Counted from the stretch's first letter, positions 44,003 through 57,389 are shown. The stretch: DNA of 64,000 nt from Cephalopachus bancanus (GCA_027257055.1 JAPVLO010000161.1:5348501-5412500), one strand, 5' to 3'. Numbers and translations: made by a program. Notes: generated from the sequence alone by a model not told the origin.

Positions 44003-44494
44003 TAATTTTTGACCATGGTTGTTTGACTGTAATTAATTCCCACACATTTATGAATTTTAGAGTTTTCCTTCTGTTACTGATTTGTAGTTTCATTCCATTG
44101 TGATTATAAAAGATACTTAGCATTATTTCAGTCCTTTAAAATGTATTAAGACATGTTTTGTGGCCTAACACACAATGTACTCTGGACAATGTTCCATATG
44201 CACTTAAAAAGAAAGTGTATTTTGCTTTTGTTGGGTGGATGTTCTACATATGTCTGTTAGGTCTAATTGGATTATTGTGTTGTTCATGTGTTCTTTTTCC
44301 TATTGACTTTGTCTTTGATTATATATTATAGAAAATAGGGTAGTGACATCTCCAACAACCATTGTGAAATATTTCTCCCTTCAGTTTTATCATTTTTTGC
44401 ATCATATGTTTTGGTGCTCTGTTTTTAGGTGCGTATATGTTTTAAATTGTGTATCTTGTTGGATTAAACCTTTTAACAGTATATAATATCCTTG

Positions 44495-44815
44495 TCTCTC
44501 ATAACCTTCTTTTTCCCCCCGAGTTGGAATCTCACTCCATCATGGAGGTTGGAGTGCAGTGGCATGCTCATAGCCACCCCAGTGTCTATCTGCTGGGCTC
44601 AAGTGATCCTTCTGCTTCAGCCTTCCAAGTAGCCAGAACTACAGGCGTGTGCAACCATGCCCAGCTAATTTTTTGATTTATTGTAGAGGTGAAGTCTCGC
44701 CAAGTTGTCCAGGCTGTTCTCGAGCCCATGGGCTCAGGCAATCCCCTCACCTCAGCCTTCCAAAGTGCTAGGATTACAGACTTGAGCCGCTGTGCCCGGC
44801 CTCTAATAACCTTTT
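44495..44815 (-). mobile_element. Alu, young subfamily, antisense, with TSD
   Basis: A reverse dimer. TCTCATAACCTT and TCTAATAACCTT flank it. Confidence 0.9.
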
Positions 44816-45111
44816 TTAACTTAAAATTTATTTTGTCTAACAATACAGCTATCTCAGGCCTCTTTTGGTTATTTTTTTGCATGAAATATAGTTTTCCATT
44901 CTTTTATGTTCATTTTCTTTGTGTCTTTGTATCTAAAGTGAGTCTCTTATCATCAGTATTTAGATGGATCATGTTTTCTTTTAATACATTCCACCAATCT
45001 CTGCCTTTGAAATGGAGAATTTCATTCATTTGCATTTAAAGTAATTACTGATAAAGAAAGATTTTTGCCATTTTGCTGCTTGTTTTCCATATGACTTGTA
45101 TGTTTTTGTTT

Positions 45112-45229
45112 TTAGAAATGGGGGTTAGCTTTGTTGTTCATGCTGGATTCAAACTCCTGGACTCAAGTGATTCTCCTGGCCTCAACCTCCTAAGTAGCTA
45201 GGACTACAGGTTCATACTACTATGCTCAG
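45112..45229 (-). mobile_element. Alu monomer, antisense, interrupted
   Basis: 'ttgttcatgctggattcaaac' and 'gtagctaggactacaggttc' make a diverged reverse arm. The next Alu inserted at its end. Confidence 0.65.
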
Positions 45230-45513
45230 GGTTTTTTTTTTTTTTTTTTTTTTTTGAGTTAGGGTCTCACTCTGTCACCCAGGCTGGAGTGCAGTGGCAC
45301 ACTCATGGCCACTGCAGCCTTGACCTGTTGGGCTCAGGCGATTCTTCTACTTCAGTCTTCCAAGCAGCTGGAACAACAGGCATGTGCCAATCATCCCCAG
45401 CTAATTTTTCTTGATTTATTGTAGAGATGATGTCTTATCAAGTTGCCCAGGCTAGTCTCAAACACATGGGCTCAGGCAATCTTCTCATCTCGCCCTCCCA
45501 AGCTCAGGTTTTT
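45222..45513 (-). mobile_element. Alu, antisense, 5'-truncated, with TSD
   Basis: A T-run of about 22, a dimer ending early at 'ctcgccctcccaag'. GCTCAGGGTTTTT and GCTCAGGTTTTTT flank it. Confidence 0.85.
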
Positions 45514-45534
45514 TGTGTTTCATTTTTATTTTTG

Positions 45535-45697
45535 TTTTAGAGATGTGGTCTTCGTATGTTGCTGAGGCTGGAGCACGGTGGCTATTATTCATAGGCTCAA
45601 TCATAGCACATTATAGCCTTAAACTCTGGCCTAAGGCAACCTTCCTGCCTCAACCTCCCTAGTAACTGGAACTATAGGCATGTGGCAGTGTGCCCAG
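45535..45697 (-). mobile_element. FLAM-type Alu monomer, antisense
   Basis: 'cggtggctattattcatagg' is the 7SL-like end of a free left monomer, followed by 'tcaatcatagcacattatagc'. Confidence 0.7.
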
Positions 45698-45899
45698 CAT
45701 AATATTGGTATGTGTCTCTGTTCCTTACTTCTTCTATTACTCCATTTTTTTGTATTTCTTTTTTGTTTGTTTTGCTTTTTTTTTTTGTAGCATGACCTTT
45801 TGATTATTCTCTTTCCTTTTCTGTATTTTTTTAGTTATTGTTTTCAAGGTTACTTTTGAGATTAACAATTAACATCTTAAATTTACAACAACTTATTTA

Positions 45900-46200
45900 A
45901 ATTAGTATACAAGCCAGGCATGGTGACTCACACCTATAATCCCAGCACTTTGGGAGGTCAAGATGACAGGATTGAGACCAGCCCAGGCAACATAGTAAGA
46001 CCTCACCTCTACAAAAAACAAATTAGCTGGGTGTGGTGGTGCACACCTGTAATCCTAGCTACTTGAGATGCTGAGGTGGAAGGATCACACGAACCCAAAA
46101 TTTGAGGCTGCAGTGAGCCATGATTGCACCATACATTCCAGCCTATGCAACAGAGTGAGACTCTGACTTAAAAAAATAAAAAATGAAAGTAATATACAAA
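45900..46200 (+). mobile_element. Alu, older dimer, with TSD
   Basis: Starts at 'gccaggcatggtgactcacac', with a deletion in the left arm ('aagatgacaggattgagacc'). The flanks ATTAGTATACAA and AGTAATATACAA are similar. Confidence 0.85.
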
Positions 46201-46629
46201 CACTCTGCTCCTATATGTCCCTATATGTCTCTGTTCCTGTCAGTTTATACTGTTATTTTCAAAGATCACATCTTTATATTACTGTGTACTCATTAATGTA
46301 GACTTAGAACTAATGTTTTCTGTATTTGTCTTTCAAATCATATAGAAAAAAATATGAGATACAAACCAAAAGTACAATATTGGCTTTTATATTTACCTAC
46401 ATATTTACTTTTACCAATGTTATTTCTTCATGTGACTTTATGTCGCTATATAGGGTCTGCCATTTTCAGCTAGAAGATCTCCTTTCAGCACTTCTTGTAG
46501 GGCAGATCTGTTAGTAACAAACTGCCTTAGCTTTTGTTTACCTGGAAATGCCTTAATCTCTCCTTCATTCATGAAAAACATTTTGCTGGATATAAAATTC
46601 TTAGATGTATTTTTTCTCAGCATCATTTA

Positions 46630-46963
46630 AAACATGACATCCCAGCTGGGCTCGGTGGCTCAGCCTGTAATCCCGCGCCTTTGGGAGGCTGAGGTGAGTG
46701 GATTGCCTGAGCCCGCGGGTTCGAGACCCGCCTGGGCAGCGAGACCTCATCTCTACAATAAATCAAAAAATCAGCCGGGCGTGGTAGCACATGCCTGTAA
46801 CTCCGGTTACTCGGAAGGCTGAGGCGGAAGGATCGCCGGAGCCCAGCAGGTCGAGGCTGCGGTGGCCGGGAGCAGCCACTGCACTCCAGTCTGGGCGACA
46901 GAGTGAGACTCCAACTCAAAAAAAAAATAAATAAATAAAATAAAATAAAACATGACATCCCAC
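46630..46963 (+). mobile_element. Alu, young subfamily, near consensus, with TSD
   Basis: A full dimer with tail AAATAAAT units. AAAACATGACATCCCA is repeated exactly. Confidence 0.95.
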
Positions 46964-47206
46964 TGCCACCTGGCCTCCATGGTTTTTGATGAGAAATCAG
47001 CTTCAAATCTTAATTTAGGATCTTTGTATACAAGTTGCTTCTCTCTTACAGCTTTCAAGATTTTATCTTTCTCTTTGGCTTTCAAAAGTTTGGTTATAAT
47101 GTGTCTCTGTATGGATATCTCTGAGTTTACCTTACCTAGAGGTCATTGAACTTGTTGGATTTGTATATTTGCCCTATATTCTTTTTCATTTGTTCAATTG
47201 CTCTCC

Positions 47207-47207
<1 letters not shown>

Positions 47208-47257
<50 letters not shown>
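47208..47257. repeat. (CA)n microsatellite
   Basis: About 24 uninterrupted AC units, likely polymorphic. Confidence 0.98.
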
Positions 47258-47258
<1 letters not shown>

Positions 47259-47259
47259 C

Positions 47260-48175
47260 TCCCCCAACACATTTTTCTGAAGAATTTGAGAGTAAGTTGC
47301 AAAAATCACACTTCCTGACTCTTATATATTCAGTGTTGCTCCTAAGAATAAAGATAAAACCACAGTAAAATCAGGAAAATCTTTTAAAACCACAGGAAAA
47401 TTGATACAACTTTTTCTTCAATCTATGTTGCTTATTCAAATTTCATCAATTGTCCCAATAATGTCCTTTATAACTATTGTTTTTTTCTAACCCCAAATAT
47501 AACCCAGGACTACTTATTTGTCAAGTTTCTTTTGTTGTCTTTGATCTAAAATAGTTCTCCCATATTTCTTTGTCTTGTATGACCTTGACATTTAAAAAAT
47601 ATAAGATAGTCATTCTAAAGAATGTTCATCACTTTGGGGTTGTCTGATTTTTCTCAAGAATAGATTAAGATGATTTATTTTTGGCAGAAAAATCACACAA
47701 GTAATGTTGTATCCTCAGAGCATTATGCTAGGTGGTACACATGATGTTGGTTTGTCCCAGTTTGGCCAATGTTGACATTAGTTACATGATTAGGTGAGGT
47801 CTTCCAGGTGTCTCTACTGCAAAGTTACTATTTTCACTATTGTAATTAAAAAGTAATTTGTGGAGAAATAATAGTTTTCTTCAGATTTTCATCCATCAGT
47901 TTTATCAGCCATTGATGATTCTTGCCTGAAATGGTTATATTTATGATGGCAGCCAAATGGAGATCTTCTAACATCATCATTCTTTTATTAGCTAGCATTT
48001 TACGCTAATTAAGAACTTTTCTTTTCTCCTCTCTTCTGTAATTGTTCATTATTTGTGTCAAAATGAACTCATGGATTCTTATTTTATTCAGCGGGCTATA
48101 ATCCATTACTACAATTTTTATTTTGATGCTCATATTATACCATCACTTGAAATTTTAATAATGTGTGCTGAGGTT
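47260..48175 (+). other. Old repeat-like AT-rich stretch
   Basis: The text ('gttacatgattaggtgagg', 'ctctactgcaaagttactat', 'ttgtggagaaataatag') resembles an ancient dispersed L1-related sequence, but I could not place it firmly. Confidence 0.35.
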
Positions 48176-48919
48176 TTTTTGTTATTGTTGTTTAAGAGAG
48201 CAGATTAGAGACTTTCAGCATGCCTCACCCACCTAAACATAGCAAAGTAGTGTGGAAAGATCAATTTAGTGATCTTCAGTTCAAGAAGGGAAGTGAGAAT
48301 TCAACAGAACCGCAAAGGACACCCCAGATCACAGAAAGGAGAAGGTAGGTAAACAACACCTGTGATGGTGTCCAGAAGAGAAAAGTGAGTAAAGCCCTAG
48401 AACCTGGAGTGGGGTAAAAATTTTCCCTCTGAGACTTACCTTTCCACTAGGGTTCCACTCAACCCAGGCCACGGGAGAGCACTCTGTTTCTCGTAAGTCC
48501 TGGAATGGACTCAGGGAAAAACCAAGAGTCAATGAGAGGGAGAGACACAGGGTAAAGCTGCAGGCATTCTCCCAGACCTGGGTCCATGAGAAGGACACCA
48601 TTTTCAACCTGAGATCAAACAAAGCCAGTCATTATTTGGTAACTCAGCAACAGTGGCTGCTGCAGGCATTTTAGTTTCAGCCCAGAAAGCGGAGCACCAG
48701 AGCAGGGGGCAAGCCCTCACAGATGGACCCTCAGATTCAGGGATTAGGAAGAGCATCCTAGAATCAGGCACGGTATTAGGCTCATTCCCACCACAGGACT
48801 AGGGTAGCAGAGGAGTCACCAAAGCCATAGTCTTTCCTGGAAGCCAGGATCAGACCTGGAATTGGTCTTTACCAATTGGGCACCCTTGGCCTACCTCCCT
48901 GGCCAGTTGTAAAGTGCCC

Positions 48920-50800
48920 TAGCAACACCGAGGAGCAGGAGAGACTCTGGTCCCAGGTACCTGGAATAGCAGCCTGAGCAATAAGTGCCTACTGGCGGGG
49001 ATGAGCACATTCTCACTCCCTTGAACTTGCAGCCTAAGTGGCAGAAGAGCTGCTGTAGCCACCTTCTCTCTTGAACAGCGGGTCCTGTGGCTGGGATCCG
49101 TTTCGCAAGGTGGAACCGTTCAGCATATACTACTGCTGAGTGCCTCAGCCTCCCTCTCAGGCTAGAGGGAGGGTGGTGTCCCCAACAATACTGAGGAACA
49201 GGTGGGACCCCACTCCTGGGCACCTGGAATAGCAGCCTGAGCAGCAGGAGAGTTGTCGAACCTGTGGTTTCTCCCAGGGAGCGAGGCCTGAAGCCAGCGT
49301 TAGCTTTGTGACCCAGAATGGAGCTGTGTGTGTCATTGCAGGGTGCCCAAGCCTGCCCCCCGTCAGTCAGGAAAGCACTCCCCTCCAGGACCAAGGAGCA
49401 GGTGGACCCCATTTTTACGCACCTGGATTAGCCGCCTCACCCCTTCTGTGCAGTGGCCTTTATGCAATGAGGTCCTCTGTACCCCATGCCCAGGCACTCA
49501 GAGCTCCGATCTGCGTGGTTTAGCAGCCTAAGCCACCCCATTCTTCCTGTGCAGGAAATTTCGTGCTGAGTGGCTTCCTGCAGTCCACACCCCGGCACAT
49601 CTCCAGGCATTTGGAGCATCTGCTCACCTGGATCAGCACCTGGAGCAACCCCTGTGCTCCACACTCCCCTTCCAACCCCATCTCTCCAGGTATTTGGAAA
49701 ACTTGCCCACCTGCATTGGCAGCTAAGCCACCCCGGCACCCCACCCCCGTGCCCCTGGTACAGAGCTTGTGGTGAAGGGCTCCTTGTTCTCAAGCCTGGG
49801 GGCATTCCTAAGCATTCAGCCTACCCGCCTGCCTGGATCAACTGCCTGCGCTGCCCTGCCTTCTCCCTGCAATGACCTTTGTGACACCTGAAGCTGCTTT
49901 GCCTCTTGCTGGGGGACTGAATCTCAGGCATCTGGAGCACCCATCCACCTGGATCAGTGGTGAGTCACCCCACCCTTGCTCTACAGGGATCTTAGTATGA
50001 AGTGCTCCCCCATCTCGTACCCAGACATATCTCCAGACACTCAGTGCATCTGCATGCCTGGTTATCAGCCCCCGCTGCCCCCTCCCACCCTGCAAAAACT
50101 TTCTCATAATGGTGATCACTCTGTTTCTCACCAGGGCAGACTTTCAGGCAGTTAGTGCACCCACTTACCTGGATTAGGAACCTGAGCCAAACCCTCCCTC
50201 CTTGAATGGCGATTCGGTCACACCAGGATCTCTGCTTCACACCCAGACATATCTCCAGGCTTCTGGCGTACCTGCTCCCCAGAATAGAACCTTGACCCTC
50301 CACCATTCCTATGCAAAGAATTTGGTTCCGTGGTAATCCCTCTTCCCCACACCCAGGCATAACCCCAGGAATTCAGCATACACATGACCACAGACCAGAA
50401 ATGAGTCCTGCCCTCCTTCCTGTGCAAAGACCCTGCTGGGGTGGGGATCTCTCTACCCCCTCTCCAGCCATTTCGCCAGGCTAAAACCCACCTGCTTCCC
50501 TGGAATAGGAACTCTAGCCACTCCCCCACCCCCTACAAATAACTCATTATCTGCTCCTCACCAGAGAATATTCCCAGGCAGCTAACACACCCCCCTACCT
50601 GGATTAGGAGCCTGAGTGAGCTGTCCGTCCCTCCAGGGGCAGAGTCCTTGGTGCAGTGGCACTGTCTCTGCTCAATGCCCAAGCATATCCCCTGGTTTCT
50701 AGAACTCCCACTCTTCTAGATTAGGCGTTTAGTTCACCCTCTCCTTCCTGTGGAAAGAACTTGGAGAGGTGGAGGTAAACCCAATGCCATGCTTAGGCAC
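48920..50800 (+). repeat. Diverged tandem array, period about 110 bp, in L1 5' UTR
   Basis: A motif like CCTGGATTAGGAGCCTGAGC recurs at 49,832, 49,948, 50,057, 50,168, 50,277, about 50,390, 50,499, 50,598 and 50,715 (spacing 99-117). A second motif like CCCAGGCATATCTCCAGGCAT lies in between. Earlier copies at 48,960, 49,222, 49,422 and 49,623 have wider spacing. GC content is well above the rest of the element. Confidence 0.8.
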
Positions 50801-51872
50801 ACATCTGGGAGCTCAGGGGCTGCACACCAGAGCCTGCCTCACAGCTGGTGCTTGTGCCTGCCATCAGTGGACCTCTAGGTGGGCCAGCCTGGTCCAGCCC
50901 TGCCCACACTGGTTCTCCTCTCTCTGGGGAAGAACTGGGAGCTCAGACCACTGTGCATTCTGCAGACCAGTTCACTGCCTGAGACAACAGAGAGCTTCTC
51001 TCAGCAAACAAGGATCAAGTAAATTCTATCCACACTGGCAGTAGCTGGCTCTCTATCCACAGGCACCACCTGCTGCCTAAAGGTTGAATGATGCAACTTA
51101 ATAGAAAATCTACTGACACCAACACACACCACTGAGGAACAAGATGCATTTCCCCAAACTCCCGCCATCCTAACCCCACAAAAGGCAGTGAGCTAGCCCA
51201 TACTCCAGGATATCACTACTACAATCAGCACTTGGGAAAGCCAACATATGCAGGCTATCTATATTTAAGTAACTTAAACAGACTAGTCACCACTGCAAAA
51301 ACCAGAACCAAAACCAAAGGACCCTACACAACATACACCAAAGCCAATTAGACAAGGAGGGAACATATCCTGTTCAAACAAAAACAAATTCAAAAGATAT
51401 GAAAGAGAGATAGTTCATCAGATGAGAAAGAATCAGAAAAAAAACTCTGAACATACAAAAACAAACAAAAACCAGAGTGCCCCCCCTTAATTCTCCAAGA
51501 ATGGATCCTAACCAAATTGAAACCTTTGAAATATCAGATAATTAAACATACTGATTTTAACGGAGCTTAATGAGTCCCAAGAGAAAATAATTCAGGATGT
51601 GAAAAAAAAGATTGACACTATTAGAAAAAATTCACTGAAGAAAATACAAAACACTGTTGAAAACTTTAACAGCAAGCTAGATCAAGTGGAACAAAAAATC
51701 TCAGAGCTAGAAGACAGGTCTTTAGAATTAATCCAGTTATACAAAAGGAAAAACAACAACAGCAAAAGAATCTTAAGAAATGAACAAAACCTTCAGGAAA
51801 TACGGGATTTTGCAAAGTGTCCAAATCTATGACCACAGGTGTTCCAGAGGAAGAGGAAGTTAAAGTAAAAAG

Positions 51873-52218
51873 CATGGAAAAACTGGGCTGGGTGCAGTGG
51901 CTCATGCCTGTAATTCCAGCACTTTGGGAGGTGGGGGCGAGAAGACTGCCTGAGCCCAAAGGTTTGAGACCAGTCTGAACAACTTGGTGCAACCTTGTCA
52001 CTACAATTAAAAAAAAAGAAAGAAAGAAAATTAGTCAGGCATGGTGGCATGAACCTGTAGTTCCAGCTACTTGGAAGGCTGAGGCGGAAGGATCACCGGA
52101 GCCCAGCAGGTCGAGGCTGCGGTGGCCGAGAGTGTGCCACTGCACTCCAGCTTGGGTGACAGAGTGAGACTCCAACTCAAAATAAACATAAAAGTTTTTT
52201 AAAAAGCGCAGAAAAACT
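51873..52218 (+). mobile_element. Alu in L1 ORF1, with TSD
   Basis: A dimer with GGAAGGCTGAGGCGGAAGG right arm. GCATGGAAAAACT and GCGCAGAAAAACT flank it. Confidence 0.9.
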
Positions 52219-52222
52219 TATT

Positions 52223-52562
52223 TAAGAAAATAATTTGGCCAGGTGTGGTGGCTCAAGGCTGTAATCCCAGCACTTTGGGAGACTGACGTGAGAGGATTGC
52301 CTTAGCCCAGAGGTTCAAGACCAGCCTGGGCAACTTGATGAGACCTTGCTTCTACAGTACATAAAAAAAATTAGCCGGGTGTGGTAGTGAACACCTGTAG
52401 TTCTGGCTACTTGGAAGGCTGAGGTGGAAGGATCCCTGGACCCCAGCAGGTCAATGCTGAGGTGGCCATGAGCATGCCGCTGCACTCCAGCCTGGGCAAC
52501 AGAGTGAGACTCTGACTCAAAAAAAAAAAGGAAAGGGAAAAGGAAAAAAAGAATAATAATTC
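52223..52562 (+). mobile_element. Second Alu in L1 ORF1, with TSD
   Basis: A dimer from 'ggccaggtgtggtggctcaag' with a G-interrupted A-tail. AAGAAAATAATTT and AAGAATAATAATT flank it. It lies about 30 bases from the Alu before it. Confidence 0.85.
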
Positions 52563-54788
52563 AATAAAACATCCCTGGTCTTGAGAGAGATCTAGAAATT
52601 CAGATACAAGAATTTCAAATAACTCCTGTGAGAAACATCACAAGAAGAACCTCACCAAGGCATATAGTTGTCAAACTATCCAAAGTCATCATGGAAGAAA
52701 ATATCTTAAAAGAAGCAAGAGAGAAGCTCTGAATCACCTATAATGGAAATAACATTAGACTAACAGGAGACTTCTGAGCAGAAACCCTACAAACCAGAAG
52801 AATTAAAGCCCTATCTTCAGCCTCCTTGAAGAAAAAAAAGAATGCCTGCCACAGATTTTATATCCTTGAATATGAAATTCGTCACTACCGAACTAGCTCC
52901 ACAGGAGATGCACATAGGAGTCCTAAATATGGGAATGAAATGACAATACTTGCTGTCATAAAAGGTCACATAAGTACAAGGCTCATAGATCCTACAAAGC
53001 AGCTACACATTTGAAACCCCAAGGCAGCTAGCTAACAATACTATGTCAGGAACAAAACTTCCCATATCAATATTAACACTGAATGTCAATAGCCTAAACG
53101 TTCCACTTAAAAGATACACAGTGACAAACTGGATGAAAAAAGAAAAGGGTCTCAACCATCCGCTATCTACAGGAGACCTGCCTACTGGCCAAAGATAGCT
53201 ACAGACTTAAAGTTAATGGTGGAAAAAGATATATCATGTGAGTGGAAAACTAAAGCAAGCCAAAGTATAAGATAACAGACTTGAAACCAACAACAGTAAA
53301 ACAAACAAAGAAGGACATTAAATAGTGATAAAGGGTGTGATTCAACAAGATTTAACTATCTCAAATATGTATACACCCAACACCAGAGCACCCAAATTCA
53401 TGAAGCAAATACTATTTAACCTTAGAAAACATATTGACAGCAATATAATAATAGGGGAAGGACTTCAACACTCCCAATGATATCACTAGACAGATAATCA
53501 TAGCAGAAAATTAACCCAGAAACACTGGACTTAACCTGGGCTATAGACCAAATAGATCTAACAGACATCTACAGAATGTTCCATCCAACAACAGCAGAAT
53601 ATACATTCTTCTCATCTCCACATGGAATATTCTCCAAAAACAACCAAAACTTGACCATAAAGCAAGCTGCAATAAATCCAAAAATATTAAAACTATACTA
53701 AGCATCCTCTCAGATTATAGTGGAATAAAATTAGAACTCAATACTGAAAGGAACTCCCAAAACTACATTATTATATGGAAACTGAACAACTTGCTCTTGA
53801 AAGACCCTTGGGAAAACAACAAAATTAAGGCAGAAATAAAAAAATTCATTAAACAAATGAAAATAAAGACACAACATACCAAAACCTCTGGAATGCAGCA
53901 ACAGCTGTATCCTGCTGAGAGGAATGTTTATAGCATTTAATGCCTACAGAAAACAAAAATAGAAAGATCTGAAATCAGCAACTTAACCCGGCACCTCAAG
54001 AAACTAGAAAAACAGGAACAATCTAAACCCCAAAGCTAGCAGAAGAAAATAAATTTTAAAAAATCAGAGCAGAGCGTAATGAGATTGAGACCAAAAAAAT
54101 GATACAAGGAATCAAAAAGTTGGTTCTTCAAATGGATAAATAAAATTGATAGACTGAAAGTTAGGCTAACCAAGGAAAAAAAGGGAGAAGATTCAAATAA
54201 ATACAATCAGAAATAGAGGTGACATTACAACTGATGTCACAGAAATACAAAAGATCACCAGAAACTACTAAAAAAACCTCTATGGCAACAAAATTTATCC
54301 TAGAGGAAATGGATAAATTTCTTGTAACATACAATCTCCAAAGACTGAACCAGGAAGAAATAGAAACCCTGAAGAGACCAACAATGATGAATGAAATTAA
54401 ATCAGTAATAAAGCCTTCCAACAAAAAAGCCCAGGGCCAGATGGATTTACATCCAAATTTTATCAGTCATCCAAAGCAAAACTGGTGCCAGTCTTACTAA
54501 AGATAATCCAAAATAAATAAAGGAGGAAGGACTCCTCTTTAGCTCATTCTATAAGACCATTATCAACCTGATACCAAAATCAGGTAAGGACACAACAACA
54601 ACAAAATACAGGCCAATATTCTTGATGAACATAGATGTAAAAATTTTGAACAAAATACTAGCAAACTGAATTCACTAGTAGTACATCAAAAAAAAATCCA
54701 TCACAATCAAGTGGGTTTTATTGAGGAATGCAAGGATGGTTCAATATTTACAAATCAATAAATGTGATTTACCACATAAACAGAATTA

Positions 54789-54926
54789 AAAACAAAAACC
54801 TAGCCTTGGCCCCCTCTCCTATCTTGGGGAGGTAAATCTCCTCTCTCCCTCTTTCTTTCTAATTTGCTTTCTAAATACACTATAGTTTCCAATCTAAAAA
54901 ACCCCAAAAAGCAAAACAAAACAAAA
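54789..54926 (+). other. Short insertion in L1 ORF2, unidentified
   Basis: ORF2 text stops after 'aattaaaaacaaaaacc' and resumes at 'tttgatcatctcaatagg'. In between are about 125 bases of pyrimidine-rich, non-L1 sequence with 'cttggggaggtaaatctcc' and an A-rich end. AAAACAAAA occurs on both sides, as a retrotransposed fragment would leave. Confidence 0.6.
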
Positions 54927-56337
54927 TGATTTGATCATCTCAATAGGTGCAGAGAAGGCTTTTGATAAAAACCAACATTCCTTCATGATTAAAAAAAAAA
55001 ACCCTCAAGAAACTAGGCACTAAAGGAACAATTTCAAAATAATAAGAACCATATATGACAAACCCACAGCCAATATCTGGGGAAAAGTTGAAAACATTCT
55101 TAGAACTGGAATAAGACAAGGATAACCACTCTCACCACTCCTCTTCAACATTGTTGAAATCCTAGAAAGAGCAATCAGGCAAGAGAAGGAAATAAAGGGC
55201 ATTCAAATCAGCAAGGAGGAAGCCAAACTATCTCTGTTCACTGATAACATAATTGTATACCTAGCAAACCTAAAGAGCCTCCTAGAGCTGATAAACAACT
55301 TCAGTAAAGTTTCAGGATACAAAGTTATTGTAAAAACAAACAAACAAAAAACAGTAGTATTTTCACATACAAATAACACTCAAGTCAAGAACAAAATCAA
55401 GAGCTTGATCTCATTTACAATAACCACACACACACACAAAATAAAACACCTAGAAATACCTTTAACCAAGGAGGTGAAAGATCTCTACAAAGAGAACTAC
55501 AAAACTCTGATGAAAGAAACTGTAGTTGTCAGAAACAAGTGAAAGAACATCCTCTGCTCATGGACCAGAAGAATCAATAGTGTTAAATGACTATACTGCC
55601 CAAAGCAATCTATAGATTCAGTGCAATCCCTAACAAAATACCAACATCATTTTTCACAGAACTAGAAAAAACAATCCTAAAGTTTATATGGAATCAAAAA
55701 AGAGTCAGAATAGCCAAAGCAATCCTAAGTAAAAAGAATAAATGCAGAGGCATCACATTGCCTGACTTCAAATTATGCTACAAGTTTATAGTAACTAAAA
55801 CAGCATGGTACTAGTACAAAAATAGACAAATACATCAGTAGAACAGAATAGAGAACCCAGAAATAAAACCACATATTTACAACCAATTGATCTTCAACAA
55901 AGCCAACAAAAACAATGGGGAAAACGTTCTATTCAATAACTGGTACTAAAAAAATTGGCTAGCCATATGCAGAAGAATGAAACAACCCCCACCACTCACC
56001 GTATACAAAAATTAATTCAAGATGAATTAAAGACTTAAATGTAAGATCCGAAACTATAAAAAATCCCAGATGAACACCTAGGAAAACTCATATGGACATC
56101 AGCCTAGGCAAAGAAAAGCAAATGGTGACAAAAACAAAAATAGACAAATGGCATTTAATTAAACCAAAAAGCTTCCGCACAGCAAAATAAATAATCAACA
56201 GAGTGAAACAGAAAACCTATAGAATGGGAGAAAATATTTGCAAATTATGCCTCAGATAAAAGACTAATATCTAGACTCTACAAGGAACTCAAACAATTCA
56301 ACATGAAAACAGTAAATAACTCCATTTAAAAAATGAG

Positions 56338-56650
56338 CAAAGAGTCTGGGCATGGTGGCTCATGCCTATAATCCCAGCACTTTGGGAGGCCAAAGCAAGA
56401 GGATTGCTTGAGCCCAGGGGTTCGAAACTAGCTTGGGCAACTTAGCAAAACCTCATCTCTACAATAAATCAAACAATTAGCTGGTTGTGGTGGTGCACGC
56501 ATGCAGTTCTAGCTACTAGGGAGGCTAGGTGGAAATATTGCTTGATCCCAGCAGGTCAAGGCTGTGGTAGCCATAAGCATGCCATGTGTACTACAGCTTG
56601 GAGGACAAAGTGAGGCTCCAACTCATAAGAAAAGAAAAGAAAAGGATATG
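56338..56650 (+). mobile_element. Alu in L1 ORF2, diverged
   Basis: A dimer from 'tctgggcatggtggctcatg' with an AAAAG-unit tail. The L1 words 'aaaatgagcaaaga' and 'ggatatgaatagc' meet on either side. Confidence 0.85.
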
Positions 56651-57069
56651 AATAGCTACTTCTCAAACGAAAACACACAGGCGGTCAACAAACATATGAA
56701 AAAAATGCTTAACATCACTAATTATCACAGAAATGCAAATTAAAACCACAATACAATATCATCTTATACCAATCAGAATGGCTATTATTAAAAAGTCAAA
56801 GAACAACGGATGTTGGTACACATATAGAGAAAAGAGAATGCTCATATGGCGGGATCGTAAACTAGTTCAATCTCTGTGGAAAACAGCATGGAGATTTCTC
56901 AAAGAACGAAAAGCAGAACTACCGTTTGACCCAGCAATCCCATTACTAGATCCACCTAAAGAAAAAAATCATTATATAAAAAAGATACCTGTCCGCATAT
57001 GTCCGTTGCAGCACTATTTACAATAGCAAAGTCATGGAACCAACCTAAGTGCTCATCAAAGATTGGATA

Positions 57070-57389
57070 AAAAAATGTATATAAGCCGGGCTCGGTGGCT
57101 CAGCCTGTAATCCCGCGCCTTTGGGAGGCTGAGGTGAGTGGATTGCCTGAGCCCGCGGGTTCGAGACCTGCCTGGGCAACTTGGCGAGACCTCATCTCTA
57201 CAATAAAATCAAAAAAATCAGCCGGGCATGGTAGCGCGGCCTGTAATTCTGCCATTTCAGAAGGCTGAGGCGGAAGGATCGCCGGAGCCCAGCAGGTTGA
57301 GGCTGCGGTGGCCGGGAGCGGCCACTGCACTCCAGTCTGGGCGACAGACAGAGTGAGACTCCAACTCAAAAAAAAAAAAATGTATATAC
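57070..57389 (+). mobile_element. Alu, young subfamily, in L1 ORF2, with TSD
   Basis: A near-consensus dimer. AAAAAATGTATATA flanks it on both sides. Confidence 0.95.

Larger units (their letters stand above)
51545..52860 (+). pseudogene. L1 ORF1 remnant of the second L1
   Basis: A coiled-coil part (51,599-51,832; heptad-rich, with LDQVEQKISELEDR) is followed after two Alus by the C-terminal region ('acaagaagaacctcaccaagg', 'aagaagcaagagagaagctc') from 52,565. Stops and both Alus destroy it. Confidence 0.8.

Noticed and set aside
46623..47006. Open frames of about 127 codons on the minus strand (also near 26,509, 30,970 and 59,313)
   Set aside because: Each is the reverse of a young Alu; the recurring Leu-Ser-Leu-Pro-Ser-Ser words are translated Alu.
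48329..50529. GC-rich stretch with many short open frames, considered as a host gene exon cluster
   Set aside because: It has the tandem units and position of an L1 5' UTR and leads directly into the L1 ORF1 text.
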